Part shown: piece after piece, positions 48,300 through 58,706 of the stretch
How the letters are laid out: every line of letters starts with the position of its first letter
Numbering within the stretch: the first letter of the stretch is position 1
NCBI GenBank assembly: GCA_951394045.1
Contig: OX595988.1
Coordinates: 2,929,352 to 2,993,351 of the forward strand
From: Nitzschia sp. DOCU1
Taxonomy: Eukaryota; Bacillariophyta; Bacillariophyceae; Bacillariales; Bacillariaceae
Length of the DNA stretch: 64,000 nt
Reading direction: 5' to 3'
Notes under the pieces: model-generated
Told to the model about the DNA's origin: nothing
The model's input: only the letters and a program-made list of their open reading frames with translations
Databases searched by the model: none
Made by a program: the position numbers and the translations under genes

Positions 48300-48593
48300 A
48301 TTGTCGGATTCTTCGACGATGACAGCACAAAGGATGTCTTGAAACGGAAAGGATTACAATCTTGACGGCTGATTAAGCTTTCACTTCCGAGTTCGTCGTC
48401 GTTCAGCAATCTTCAATCCAAGCTTCAACTATCGCCCAAGACTAGACTCACTCTATCGGTAGTAGTCGCATCTCGTGTCTCAGAACTATGGAACAAGACT
48501 GACGCCAATATAATCGTGCATGGCATCGTCTCTCCCTTCCACCTCCGATACTACATAACTTGTGCATAATACGCTCATTCATTGATTGTCGTC

Positions 48594-49628
48594 ATGAAGG
48601 TTTTATGTTGCAAGCATTATCTACATTTGTGGATCGCAATCTTGATGTTCTCGGGTGCATTGTCGTTATCGATAGAAGCACCACAACGGAAGGCAGCAAC
48701 CACTGCTGCGTCCTCTCTTGGCAGCACCAGCAGTAGTGATGTCGTTGACCCCGAAAACGCTGCCAATGCTGCTAAAAATGAAGCGATACTAGGTAGAATG
48801 GGTGACGATTTGGATAGTTTTCATTCGAGAACTCTTAAAGACCCTGCCGAGGAAGCTGCAGATGCCGCCGAGGACGCCGCTAAAGATGCACAGGATGCCG
48901 CCGAAGACGCCGCAAAGGATGCCGAAGATGCCGCGAAAAATGCAGAGGATGCGGCCGAAGAGGCCGCAGACTTTTGGGCCGGGCATCGAGCTCTCTATGC
49001 TCATGGCGGATTGATGATCTTGGGTTGGGGCTTCCTGTTACCCTCGGGAGTGATTTTGGCGCGCTTGGCCAAACATCGTCCTGGGGGCCTTTGGTTCCGT
49101 CTGCACCGATTTCTGCAGATAAGTGGCATCACCGTGGCGTTTGTAGCATGGATGATTGCCCTCAATCTGTTTGATGAAGTGGAAATACCAGAGGAATCCG
49201 AACGCTATGAAGATATCCACAAGACGCTGGGATTAATCGTCATGATTTTAGGATTGTTCCAACCGCTTAATGCCGTGCTTCGACCTCATGCCCCCAAGGA
49301 TGGCGAGGACAAACCGCCTGCACGTTTCATGTGGGAAGTTCTCCACAAGGGGCTGGGATATACGGCGGTCGTCTTGGCCGCAGCTACGATTTCCTTCGGG
49401 ACAACCCTGCTACCCACTGCCAATAATATCAAGAAGAAATTTCAATTGACCTACGCCTGTGGGGCAGTAGGGCTGTTAGTGGTGCTGGCTATCGTGCTTC
49501 TCATCGACAAATTCAGGTACAAGGAGCAACCACAAAACGAACCCTCCGACAACGAAGAGAAGCCACAGCAACAAGCAGATGAGCCCGCGAGACAGCCACC
49601 GGAAACATCGCCGAATGCAACAGCTTGA
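48594..49628 (+). CDS. Cytochrome b561-domain protein with Ala-rich helical repeat, 344 aa
   Basis: The ATG at 48594 gives a classic signal peptide (HLWIAILMFSGALSLSI). Residues about 85-125 are an amphipathic repeat of AAEDAAKDAQD-type units, probably a single long helix or coiled coil. The membrane domain follows, with the four haem-ligand histidines of the b561 family at 137 (YAHGGLMILGWGF), 171 (FRLHRFLQISG), 209 (EDIHKTLGLIV) and 251 (EVLHKGLGYTAV). It ends in a fifth or sixth helix and an acidic tail. Such proteins carry electrons across membranes, often from ascorbate, and many are joined to DOMON domains; here the Ala-rich helix takes that place. It could act in plasma-membrane or endomembrane iron reduction. 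Confidence 0.85.
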   Translation: MKVLCCKHYLHLWIAILMFSGALSLSIEAPQRKAATTAASSLGSTSSSDVVDPENAANAAKNEAILGRMGDDLDSFHSRTLKDPAEEAADAAEDAAKDAQDAAEDAAKDAEDAAKNAEDAAEEAADFWAGHRALYAHGGLMILGWGFLLPSGVILARLAKHRPGGLWFRLHRFLQISGITVAFVAWMIALNLFDEVEIPEESERYEDIHKTLGLIVMILGLFQPLNAVLRPHAPKDGEDKPPARFMWEVLHKGLGYTAVVLAAATISFGTTLLPTANNIKKKFQLTYACGAVGLLVVLAIVLLIDKFRYKEQPQNEPSDNEEKPQQQADEPARQPPETSPNATA

Positions 49629-49935
49629 CGCTTGAAGCAACGTATGCACTATCCAGAGTAAAGTAGAACAAATGATGGCGCTCGACTTGGTATCTACTTA
49701 GTAGAGAGTAGAATTTTCCCTCGATGATCTTTCTATTCTAGCCTTTACCAAGCTAGGAAGTGGAATATAATGAAAACTTGTACAAATATGATTTACAGAA
49801 AATGTTCTTTACGGGTCAACATGCCGTTTCTATGCAAACTGGCGATAGAACCAAACATGTCAGATAGCTATAAATAGTACGAGTCAATCGAGCAGCGAAT
49901 TCGTGGAAGTCGACGTATTCACCATCTCAGGCCCG
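49629..49935. other. Convergent intergenic region
   Basis: This 307-bp AT-rich spacer lies between the b561 gene and the triple-fusion gene. Nothing was recognised. Confidence 0.4.
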
Positions 49936-52900
49936 CTATATGTCGAGAACTTCTTCGAAAGTCATCTTGTTGTCCTCCCATATCTGCCAGAAATCTTTTG
50001 AACTCCATGCCTCGTCCCACGAATCCGACCAAGGTTTCTTGGAACTTTGAAAGTGTGCAATGATCCATTCGCTTCGTTCAGGCGTGCTCTTGTCCGGAAC
50101 ACCTTGGAAGACATTCATTCGGGCGGGAAGCTCCCCGTGCGTCGCGTTGCATGCAACATTGAAAGTTACTTGGTCATTTGCTCCCAGCGTCGCAGCCCAG
50201 TATTTAACAACTTTCTCTTCAAAGCTCGCCTCCCGAAGCTTTTGCAGATCAACAACCATAACACCAGCATTGAACGACTTCCCGTAGTCTTCGTGCCATG
50301 TCTCCAGCGTAGGATGGTACTTCTTATAGTGTCCCATGTAGTTGACTAGAGAGCTGCGAGCCGTAATGCCGCAAGTCCCCGTTGCAAGCTCCCAAGCCGG
50401 CCGAATCGGGCCGATAACAAACGCGTCCAAATCGATCCATAGCAATTTGCGGACACATGGTAGAATCGATGGAAGAAGCAGCCGAGATTGTGTGGCAATC
50501 GAGATATGGCCTCGCTTTCTTGAAGAGTACGCCTTTTCGAATTTCGCAACGTTAGTTGGTATCGTGAAGATCTTGGCATTGGGCAACAACTTCAATACCA
50601 TAAGTCTTAGAAGACAACGTTGCTTCTCCGACAGTTTGATCGTTAGAACGTAGATGACCAAAGGTTCATTCGGATTCGACTTGGCCAAAGCGTTTACCCA
50701 GGATGGAAACACGAGCTCAAAGAAATTTGCATCCAGTGTGGTAGCGATATGAATGGCATCGGGGTTGGCAGACCAGGCGCTTTCCCTGGTGCAGACTTCG
50801 TCTTCTTCCCCAGCAACCCAAGCTGATGACCCAACTCCGAATTTGCGCGACGAGTCCGCTATTCCTGTGTGACATGTCGCCAAGTGCTGGATTCGTTTGA
50901 CCTGCGTTTTGAAATCAACGGCCTTGGGGTTGGGTGGCGGATTCTCCCAGTCAAAGTCCTCTAGTGCGCCCCCCTTTCCTTCCCGCATTTGGTGCATGAA
51001 GACATCCAGCCCATCCATTCGGTTTCCTCCTCCACCAGGTAGTTCTTTATGATGCACAAAAATCACAGGGGTGCCAAGCGCAACACATGGCATGGCAACA
51101 TGCAATCGATTGGTGATTACAAGTCGCGCTCGCGAATAAGCCAATAGTCGGTCATATGCCAAGACGAAGCGAAGCATTTTGTCTTCTGCTTCTTCGTCGT
51201 ATAGTTTCTGGGTAAGAAAAACCGACTGCTCCAACACACTGTCCGGTATGCGCCCCTTGAGGTGTGCTTCGGCATCGACATCCACCACCAGTACGCTGTT
51301 GTCCGTTTCGAGCTTGGGAATCGACAAGGTCATTGTCAAACATGCCGAAAACAACGCTTGAACTCCATTATCTCGCAAGAATTTAAGCGTTTTGGTGTCT
51401 CGGGCGCCGATTGGTGCCTGACTCCTCAGATACGAAGCCAACGGACGAGGCTTGTTGGACACTACCTTCTCCTTTTTTCCAATCAAACGATACACGATGC
51501 GCTTCACCCACGACGGCGTCTCTGGAAGAATCGTCTCTGGCAATTCCTTCACCTTATTGTAGATCGCCCTGATTGGCTGAAAGTGCATAGAAATTGTAAT
51601 GGGTTCAACATACTTTGGCGGCGGCCACGTCATGGTAGGGGTCCCCCACCAGGCGTTGAAAAAAAGTTGGACTCGGCGGCCATCGTCAGGATACGAGGCA
51701 TTCGGAGCAACCAGCGGCGGCGTAGACTTGTCAATGAATTTGACAATTTCGAGACGATCACGTTCCACAAAGGCATCTAAGCGAGGAAGCGCCTGGATGC
51801 CCGCGAGGCCCTGCGTTTCATCTCCGAGGTTCATGGCGGGGTTGTGCAGAACCTCGACCAAGAATTTTCGTCGTTCATCATAATTCAAGGTTCCATAGTA
51901 CTTGGGCGGTCCACCGTATCCATCCTGAAAACCACGTAGAGGGCATGCCGACCCAAGGGGAATGCGGTTGGCCGATAGCGACGACGGCGCCAAATCTTCA
52001 GTATTCAAGGCAATCGGCCAGTTGCCAGGCCGGTATCGATCTCGTATGGGTTTATCCCACCCGTAGACGCTCAAAAAGTTTTCGATCATTGAATTAACCC
52101 ACGGGCTCTGCGACGAGGCCGACAAACCCCACAAACCTCCAAGGTTTGGTGAGTTGTTAGCGATAGAACTCTTGCATGTTCCTAAAAAGTCGCCGACATC
52201 AAGCTGAGTCTCATTGTCATACTTAACCCCCGGTTGTAGCAATATTCCTCCAAACTTCCAGAGAGCAGCTAGTTGCATAGCAACTTGCAAATGATGTTCA
52301 TAATGATGCCCTGAAAGTAACTTTGCCAGAACGTGCTGGTTCGTCCAGGCAGCCAAGGGCGTTCCGCTGGCTAATTCAATAGCATTCAGGCGATCTATCT
52401 GCAGACAAGGATTATGCTCTGACATTCGAATTCGATTTGCGCGTTCCATACACAGTGTTGAGCCACAGAAAAGCTGCACCTTTGTATCCTTGGGTAAGCT
52501 AGCAATGCTCTCCTTAAAGCGCTTGCCATCGGGCGGCCCGTCATATGCCCATACCATAAGCGCCATTCTGCTAGTATTACCACCGCCAGTGGATGATTGT
52601 CCCAGCGCTTCACATTCCATCCTGGATTGCTCTTGCATTATAACTGTGCTCTTTTGCACTTCTTGCCATTGTTCGAGGCTAAGTTTGTCTCGTGGCTGCT
52701 TCTTGGCGTTTGGGCGGTAAAGCAATGACGCACCTCCACCTTCATTGTCCTCTTCTCTCTGATGCGGAAAGCGCGCCTTGAAATCTGCAGTTGCTTCTGA
52801 TAACACAACTGCCTCTTGAGAAAAACCAAAGAGGCAAAAGACGCCGACGGCAATGAGTGCGAGTACGGCAGGAGGAACCTTGTTCATCCGAATCAGAGGA

Positions 52901-52992
52901 TTGCCATGCTTGTCTTTGTTCGACTTGAAGAGTTGAATATCAGACCTCTGCTTTGTTGGGGATGTTTGACGAGGACAGGGAAAGATTGCCAT
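49936..52992 (-). CDS. Triple fusion: GT32-like / polysaccharide pyruvyl transferase / GT8, 1018 aa
   Basis: The ATG at 52992 (MAIFPCPRQTSPTKQ) leads to a signal anchor (AVLALIAVGVFCLFGFS). Domain 1 (about 140-360) resembles GT32-type sugar-binding domains: HLQVAMQLAALWKFGGILLQ. The usual LDxD at the end of this motif is replaced by LQPGV, so it may be inactive. Domain 2 (about 430-700) is pyruvyl-transferase-like: GARDTKTLKFLRDNGV, FSACLTMTL, and ARLVITNRLHVAMPCVALG with the conserved D/N-R-L-H element. Domain 3 (742-1018) is GT8: DAIHIATTLDANFFELVFPS, a WIDLDAF metal site near 853, FNAGVMVVDLQKL and NDQVTFN. The neighbours encode the same two activities as separate genes (41949, 45483), so the fusion is good evidence that they act on one glycan. 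Confidence 0.85.
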   Translation of the reverse strand: MAIFPCPRQTSPTKQRSDIQLFKSNKDKHGNPLIRMNKVPPAVLALIAVGVFCLFGFSQEAVVLSEATADFKARFPHQREEDNEGGGASLLYRPNAKKQPRDKLSLEQWQEVQKSTVIMQEQSRMECEALGQSSTGGGNTSRMALMVWAYDGPPDGKRFKESIASLPKDTKVQLFCGSTLCMERANRIRMSEHNPCLQIDRLNAIELASGTPLAAWTNQHVLAKLLSGHHYEHHLQVAMQLAALWKFGGILLQPGVKYDNETQLDVGDFLGTCKSSIANNSPNLGGLWGLSASSQSPWVNSMIENFLSVYGWDKPIRDRYRPGNWPIALNTEDLAPSSLSANRIPLGSACPLRGFQDGYGGPPKYYGTLNYDERRKFLVEVLHNPAMNLGDETQGLAGIQALPRLDAFVERDRLEIVKFIDKSTPPLVAPNASYPDDGRRVQLFFNAWWGTPTMTWPPPKYVEPITISMHFQPIRAIYNKVKELPETILPETPSWVKRIVYRLIGKKEKVVSNKPRPLASYLRSQAPIGARDTKTLKFLRDNGVQALFSACLTMTLSIPKLETDNSVLVVDVDAEAHLKGRIPDSVLEQSVFLTQKLYDEEAEDKMLRFVLAYDRLLAYSRARLVITNRLHVAMPCVALGTPVIFVHHKELPGGGGNRMDGLDVFMHQMREGKGGALEDFDWENPPPNPKAVDFKTQVKRIQHLATCHTGIADSSRKFGVGSSAWVAGEEDEVCTRESAWSANPDAIHIATTLDANFFELVFPSWVNALAKSNPNEPLVIYVLTIKLSEKQRCLLRLMVLKLLPNAKIFTIPTNVAKFEKAYSSRKRGHISIATQSRLLLPSILPCVRKLLWIDLDAFVIGPIRPAWELATGTCGITARSSLVNYMGHYKKYHPTLETWHEDYGKSFNAGVMVVDLQKLREASFEEKVVKYWAATLGANDQVTFNVACNATHGELPARMNVFQGVPDKSTPERSEWIIAHFQSSKKPWSDSWDEAWSSKDFWQIWEDNKMTFEEVLDI

Positions 52993-54491
52993 AGTACTGA
53001 CTGAAGTGACAAACAAAGATCAGGGGGAGTACTATGGTTATTACGCATTAACAATCGGTCGTTCCGAAATCGAACATGTGTAAGTTATTGGTGGCTGGCC
53101 ATCATGGCCGCTCCATCCACACCACGTGCACACGTCTGTTGATGCCGTACCTGGTACTACCGCGTACCTCTTCCAATGATGCAAGCAGAACAAACTTCCG
53201 AGTTGCAACAACACGAGAAAAGCGGAAGGCGGGACACAACCTCCCTCCGCCATTTTTTTGTCGGCGCACACCCGGAAAATCTGCCACACGTGCATACAAA
53301 CCGAGCCGGCACACCGGCGCCAAAAGAATTTCGCTCGGGGCCGGCGCGCTGGGTGCTTGCGTCAGCACGGAAGGGGGAGGGACGAGAATGAATCCAAATG
53401 GCGGGAAGGGGCTTTCTCGATTTCCATAGTCTCGGATACTACCTGGTACGAGTACCCAGCCAGTTGGAGACCGTCGCCAGGCCGTTGCTTGGCATTCTTG
53501 CGCCCTCTTTGCAAACCGCTGGACTATGGTAGCTTGTGCAATGCTTTAAGCTCTGTGGTGATTTTTCATCATGTTACTACATGTATTGTCGTACTAGTAC
53601 ACGGAGCCATGCCGCCAACTAGCACCAGTGCACCACCAAGAAGTACTACTAAGAGCAACAACACAGAAGAAATGCTGAGAGCATTTGACGAATAGCAACG
53701 GGTCCTGCTGTACGTATCAAAGAGCGTCGACGTGTTATGCAGTTGCTGCCCTGCATTATTGCTTCGTCCGCTTGAGAATTGCTTGAAATTGCGTATAAAA
53801 CAAGAAGCACAGCCGCCGAAAGCTTAAATTGGCATTCTGTACAGTTCTGTAGCCTTTTCTGCTTGAAAATGCGGATAAAACAAGAAAGCACAGCCGCCAA
53901 AATGTGACAACGAATTGGGCTTATCATTTTCGATCGTTTCACCCTTTCGCATATTTCATGTTGTAATTAATTTTCACTATTATCCGGTAGACGCAAGTTG
54001 GAACTTCTTAAGGAGAACCATCATTCTCTTCGTGAATGCAAGTAGTGATTTCACTCCCACGATATGGCGGCAGCATTTCAAGAAGGGGCTATTACTGAGA
54101 AATCAGCAGCAGCTCGTTTTGTCGCCGAGAGAGAGACTGATAAAATAATAGTTCGCGTCGAGAACTATTAAAAATAAGAAGCATGGCACTCTTTTGCTCT
54201 CTCTCATGCATGCAGAAAATGTTATGGACGATTTTGCACGAATTGGTACCCCCTCGGCAAGGACGCACTGACTGTTCGTTGACAGCATATTAATATGCCC
54301 GTTATCCCACTAGGAAAGCTGAAATAAAATCCATTCCAAAGGGACCAACGATAAATAGATCGCAACCTTCCCGAGGGGTTCTTTCGGAAAGATTAGCTAG
54401 ATCACCGACATCATAAATTGCGACACTCTCCAAAATCCCATTTTTTTACGGCACAAAACAAAGGCAAGGGCCACAAAATCCTTTTCCAACC
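52993..54491. other. 1.5-kb gene-poor region
   Basis: No gene is supported. It contains a 42-bp direct repeat (53780-53821 and 53860-53902) and a tiny frame (53609-53695) that stops after 28 codons. The last 400 bp are AT-rich and precede the DUF6824 gene. Confidence 0.4.
53780..53902. repeat. Two direct copies of a 42-bp sequence, 80-bp period
   Basis: TGCTTGAAATTGCGTATAAA and its partner TGCTTGAAAATGCGGATAAA each continue with ACAAGAA(A)GCACAGCCGCC. The copies start at 53780 and 53860. Confidence 0.85.
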
Positions 54492-55778
54492 ATGGCACCG
54501 CAAGAAACACAAGACAATATCGTCACATCAATCACCATGACTCAGTTCCCTCCTCACGAAACGAGGACAGCAGACATGGAAGCTACTACTCCCGCCGTAT
54601 ACTTGCCAGCTTGGTACTCTCCTTCAGACAAGGATATCCTTTGCGGCCGAGGAAAGCTATACGCAAAGCACCCCGCCAACAAAGTCTTCTCAGAGATCAT
54701 CCGAGCCAACTTATCGCGCTACATGGGTGCGCCGAAACGCATCGACAAAAGTATTGTTGTTGCTTCTGTCGTCAACGAACTTCAGAATTCGGGATTTCGC
54801 TTCATCAAACAAGATCTTCCTACGAAGACGGCACGCGGCAAGGAGAGCAACAGTAGCCCCTCCAGCTGGTACGTGCTGAGTGATGATGCTACCCACGAGA
54901 AGACCGGGCATGCGATTCGTGATCTGTTGAAGGTCCTCGACACACGAGGAGAACTACCGCTTTCTGCCTCCTCCTCGAAGGCTGGGCCAAAAAGCCCCTC
55001 TCGTCGCTCCTCAAATAAAGAAGCACCACGCAAGAGCCGAACGCGACAGCAGAGACCTCGACAGAAGAAGAACAACAAGGTCGTCGTTGCAAGAACCTCC
55101 TCTTCCAGCATTAGTGGTGGCAGCGGCATTTCCAACCAACAAAATGACGTTGTTCCTCACATTTCTTCACTCCTCTCCTCATCGACTTCTTGGTCGCCAC
55201 CAGCACCTTCTTTGCTCTTTTTTCGGCGATCAGTAATTGGTGTGAGCAGAACTAGCATGCTTTCTTTCTATGAAAAAAAGCAACAAGGCATGGCGTTTAG
55301 TCCCACAATGCGCCAAAGCTTGGTTCTTGAACCCCTCCCCATGACGATGGTGGGGGATGCAGTTTTGAATCTCTCGGAAGAATACAGCTGCAGCAAGATC
55401 AACCCCGCCCATCAAGGACCTGTTCTATCTTCGTTGGACTCTTACTTATCTGATCCTTTCATTTCTTCGCAACTATTGGACGCTTTGAGCGATGAGGACG
55501 ATGACGAGCTGCAATATCAGGACAAACCTACGGCAACAAGCAGCAGCACAAGCAGACCTTTGGAAGTTCCGTCTTCCTCCCCTGATATTCTTATTACTGC
55601 CTGTGGGATGCAGGCCGGGGGGAAGAATGAACACCACCACCTCACGAGAACACTGCCTTTCCATTCTAAATCCAGCAGGATGGTCGAATATGAGGAGGGC
55701 GAAGACAACATGGATATGTGCGAGCTCCTGGACGACTACTACGAGGATGTCGATCAGGTGATGAACCTACTCGGCTAG
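54492..55778 (+). CDS. DUF6824-only protein, possible regulator, 428 aa
   Basis: The ATG at 54492 lies in CAACCATGG context. One DUF6824 domain (about 45-160) has SDKDILCGRGKLYAKHPANK and NSGFRFIKQD, then SWYVLSDDATHEKTGHAIRD. The CGRG(K) core with a following H..N pair is the diatom family hallmark. After it comes a basic SR-rich stretch (RRSSNKEAPRKSRTRQQRPR) that could be a nuclear signal, then long Ser-rich disorder and an acidic C-terminus (EYEEGEDNMDM). The layout (small DNA- or protein-binding-sized domain, NLS, acidic end) resembles a transcription regulator, but that is inference. Unlike the three fusions here it has no CRAL-TRIO domain. Confidence 0.75.
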   Translation: MAPQETQDNIVTSITMTQFPPHETRTADMEATTPAVYLPAWYSPSDKDILCGRGKLYAKHPANKVFSEIIRANLSRYMGAPKRIDKSIVVASVVNELQNSGFRFIKQDLPTKTARGKESNSSPSSWYVLSDDATHEKTGHAIRDLLKVLDTRGELPLSASSSKAGPKSPSRRSSNKEAPRKSRTRQQRPRQKKNNKVVVARTSSSSISGGSGISNQQNDVVPHISSLLSSSTSWSPPAPSLLFFRRSVIGVSRTSMLSFYEKKQQGMAFSPTMRQSLVLEPLPMTMVGDAVLNLSEEYSCSKINPAHQGPVLSSLDSYLSDPFISSQLLDALSDEDDDELQYQDKPTATSSSTSRPLEVPSSSPDILITACGMQAGGKNEHHHLTRTLPFHSKSSRMVEYEEGEDNMDMCELLDDYYEDVDQVMNLLG

Positions 55779-56278
55779 TAGTTATCATCACTCCTTGTAA
55801 TAGCAATAGCACACGATGTAGATACTTTCTTTGGATTTGCATTAGTGGTATTGCTCCTCGAATTGATCCAACGAGTCCTTCTACTCGCAATTCCAAGCCA
55901 TCATTGAATATTGGCAATCGCGATGTTAAGTGCAGTTGGCCCACGCAAACACTTCTTTTCCTCCAGGTAATGTACAGATAATAGTCACAGTAATAAATGA
56001 CTTTAGCTTCAAACAATTCTACGGTACCTTCGTGTGGCCTGCGGGTCACGAAAAATAACACGGTGGAGTTATTTAATGACTACGAACCTTAACGTAAAAT
56101 CTTTTAACGCTTTTGCACACCCTAACTTCACCTCATCGACAGCAATGATGTCGAAATGCTTATTACCTTTTAACGAGAGAATGTACCCTTTGGGGACAGA
56201 TGGTTACTACTTAGCTCTTCTGCACCCTTTTCCACCGCTTGAGTTCGGCTCTCGACTTCTACCGGTACTCTAGCTAGC

Positions 56279-56312
<34 letters not shown>

Positions 56313-58706
56313 GTAGATGAAATACATAGTGCTAACACAGCTATTTCATGGAATACTACTTGGAAAATGACAGATACAATTTTATCGTCAGATTACTACA
56401 ATTGGTGCACGCCGAGTCGTTGTTGTAGCCTCCTCCAGAGCATCACCTCAGGCACCATCTGGCTCCTGGTGCTCGTGTCCACCAAAACCACTGGAGTACC
56501 GCCGTCGTTGTTATCGTTGTCGACCATGCCGTATGATGATCCAAGTACGCCGCTTGCTACCGCCAGGCCAATTGTGAATTGGAATCTCGCATGACAACAA
56601 AAGCGATGGTGGAGAGTAGTACCTCTTCGACGTCATCATCGTCGTCGTAGTAGTCAGCACCATGTTCTAGCAGCACACCCAGCGATAATAGTCGTGAAGT
56701 GACCAACGATCTGAGCAAGCACCTCCGCCCGCAAGCAGCCAAAACTGGTGGACAGCAAGGAATAAGAGCTCAGCAGCGGCGGCATGCCCGCAGTATCATG
56801 ATCCACCGCCGACTCATTGGACACCGGATCTCAAACGGAAGCCGCTACCTTGAAGAGTTTCGAGGATCACCTCTTGTTTCTTGTTGTTGGGCCAGACGAA
56901 GATTCGGATATCAAAATGCCACAAGAAGCAGCAAAGTCGTCGCACTTTGCGGCGGCAAGGGCCATCAAGAATCCCTGAGCATTACCAGCAGCATCCGTCT
57001 TCTTGAGAATCGCCATTCTTTGCCATTACCAATTTCCAGTTCTGCCGCAGCACCACCACCCACCATCGCGGAGACGCCAGAGAACTGCTAGAGGGCGGTC
57101 GGCCACCAGCGGCGGCTGGACAACAGGTTTAAGAAGTCCTGCCGCCAAGTTTGTTCTGAGTTCTACCTCCTCCCCCGTTTGAATCGAAAAGATACAAGCA
57201 ACGCTTCACACATTGGAGAGGAAGAGTCTCCAAATCTCGATCTCGAACCTCTTCCAAAATATTTAGCAAAGGCGTAAGCGGCGGCGGCTTTCACTGCGTC
57301 GCAAAATGGTACACATGCCGTCAAACAAGCCGTTATGCGAGGAACGCCTTGAAGTTTGGATTCGGCGGCTGATTGTTGAATATCGGGAGTCTCGTCCAGC
57401 AAATGTTTCCTCTCGCTTTCCTCTGCTTTATTACGCAGCTACTCTCACACCAGCCTGGTGGAGGCAATCTGGTCCGGTAGATGCGTACCGTCGCTGCCTC
57501 GGCTACTTAGCCTAATAATATCGTGGACGTGGCGGACTTTTTTGGCGGCGCTAGCGAAGCATCCGCCTTTGACCAGGGCCACTTGTCAAATATGTTGTAT
57601 CCGTGGCGTAGTTCAAATTCTGGAATTCGTTGGATACCTACCTAAAAGCTTGTTCGTCCGGTGGCAATCAGACACGGATCTCTTGCCATTCGGCGACTAG
57701 CCGTGGCCGCAATAAAAAGAAATCGACACCATCAATCCACTTGGAAAATATGTAACCCCTTGGAACCAGCATAGCGAACGAACCACATTCAAAACTTGGA
57801 GAGACATGACACCGTCCATCCCCGAATTCCAGAACCCCACACGGCTAACAAGTGTTGCCACATTTTGCGAGGCCGAGGGAACGAAATCGACTGCGCCTCC
57901 TTTGGGGGTAGACTATCGGTGGAGGAAATGCGCTCGATAACAGTGAGAGGAAGAGTGGAATCTGATCTGAAAATAGAGGAAAAGGCAGCAGTGCCATTTT
58001 GTTGCTATTGTTGTTGTTGTTGATTGTTGTGATCGGCACCGCTGCTATTCTTTTAAGTCGTTGTGTCGAGGGCGCCATATCGCGTGATAGCTTGAAGTTG
58101 GATACTTTGAATCGTGGTGGTAAAATGGGTGTCAAATTGGTGGCGCTTACGAAACAATTGGTGCCGCTTGCCACCAAATACCGTGTTAATTTTTGGGATA
58201 GCCAATGCCGAAACAGAGGCCCCAAAATGGGATCTGCAACGCAACAACACAACAATTTGGAACCTCTATTAAAAAAGTCTGGGACCCCACTGATAATAAC
58301 CCGCCGGATTGGTGGATCAACCAAGTTGACTTTGGACGACGAGATGCTGGAAAGAGGATTGAGCACGTTTAGATCGGTGTTGCTGATGGACAAGAATGTC
58401 ACCATTCATTCAACTATTCTTAGAGAGGGTCGCCACGCATCTAGCAAGATTCGCGTTTTTGGTCTCTGAGCATCGTGCAACGCTTTGGGTAACATGTCCG
58501 AAACGAAGACGCTTGGAAAGGGTCAAAGCAATCGTACAGTCAGATATTTTGTTTGAGCAACAGCAGAACGAGCATACGATCATGCTACTAGGCATGAAGG
58601 TCACACCTATTTCGTCATTCGTCGCTCGAACATTATAATAGTGGTAGTCAACGATACGAAACTTGTGTGGCTGACCCATGGTCGACTCCTCCTGCTGGGA
58701 GCCCTA
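55779..58706. other. 2.9-kb region without a confident gene
   Basis: It holds a (GA)n microsatellite at 56281-56309. On the minus strand between about 57410 and 56400, several coding-like blocks occur in changing frames (for example VPRITACLTACVPFCDAVK, NAQGFLMALAAAKCDDFAAS, LAVASGVLGSSYGMVDNDN). At 57990-58640, plus, a frame with a leucine-rich hydrophobic run and a later SFVARTL end competes with an ATG-started minus frame (58405-57845). None matched a known family, so no gene is called. Confidence 0.4.
56281..56309. repeat. (GA)n microsatellite
   Basis: Fourteen uninterrupted GA units follow CTAGCTAGCTA. It is a simple repeat in an intergenic region. Confidence 0.95.

Noticed and set aside
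53258..53695. Plus-strand 145-codon frame
   Set aside because: It has no domain, an Arg/Pro/His-biased composition and no suitable start context.
57845..58405. Minus-strand 186-codon frame
   Set aside because: It overlaps an equally open plus-strand frame, has low-complexity Asn runs and no recognisable domain.
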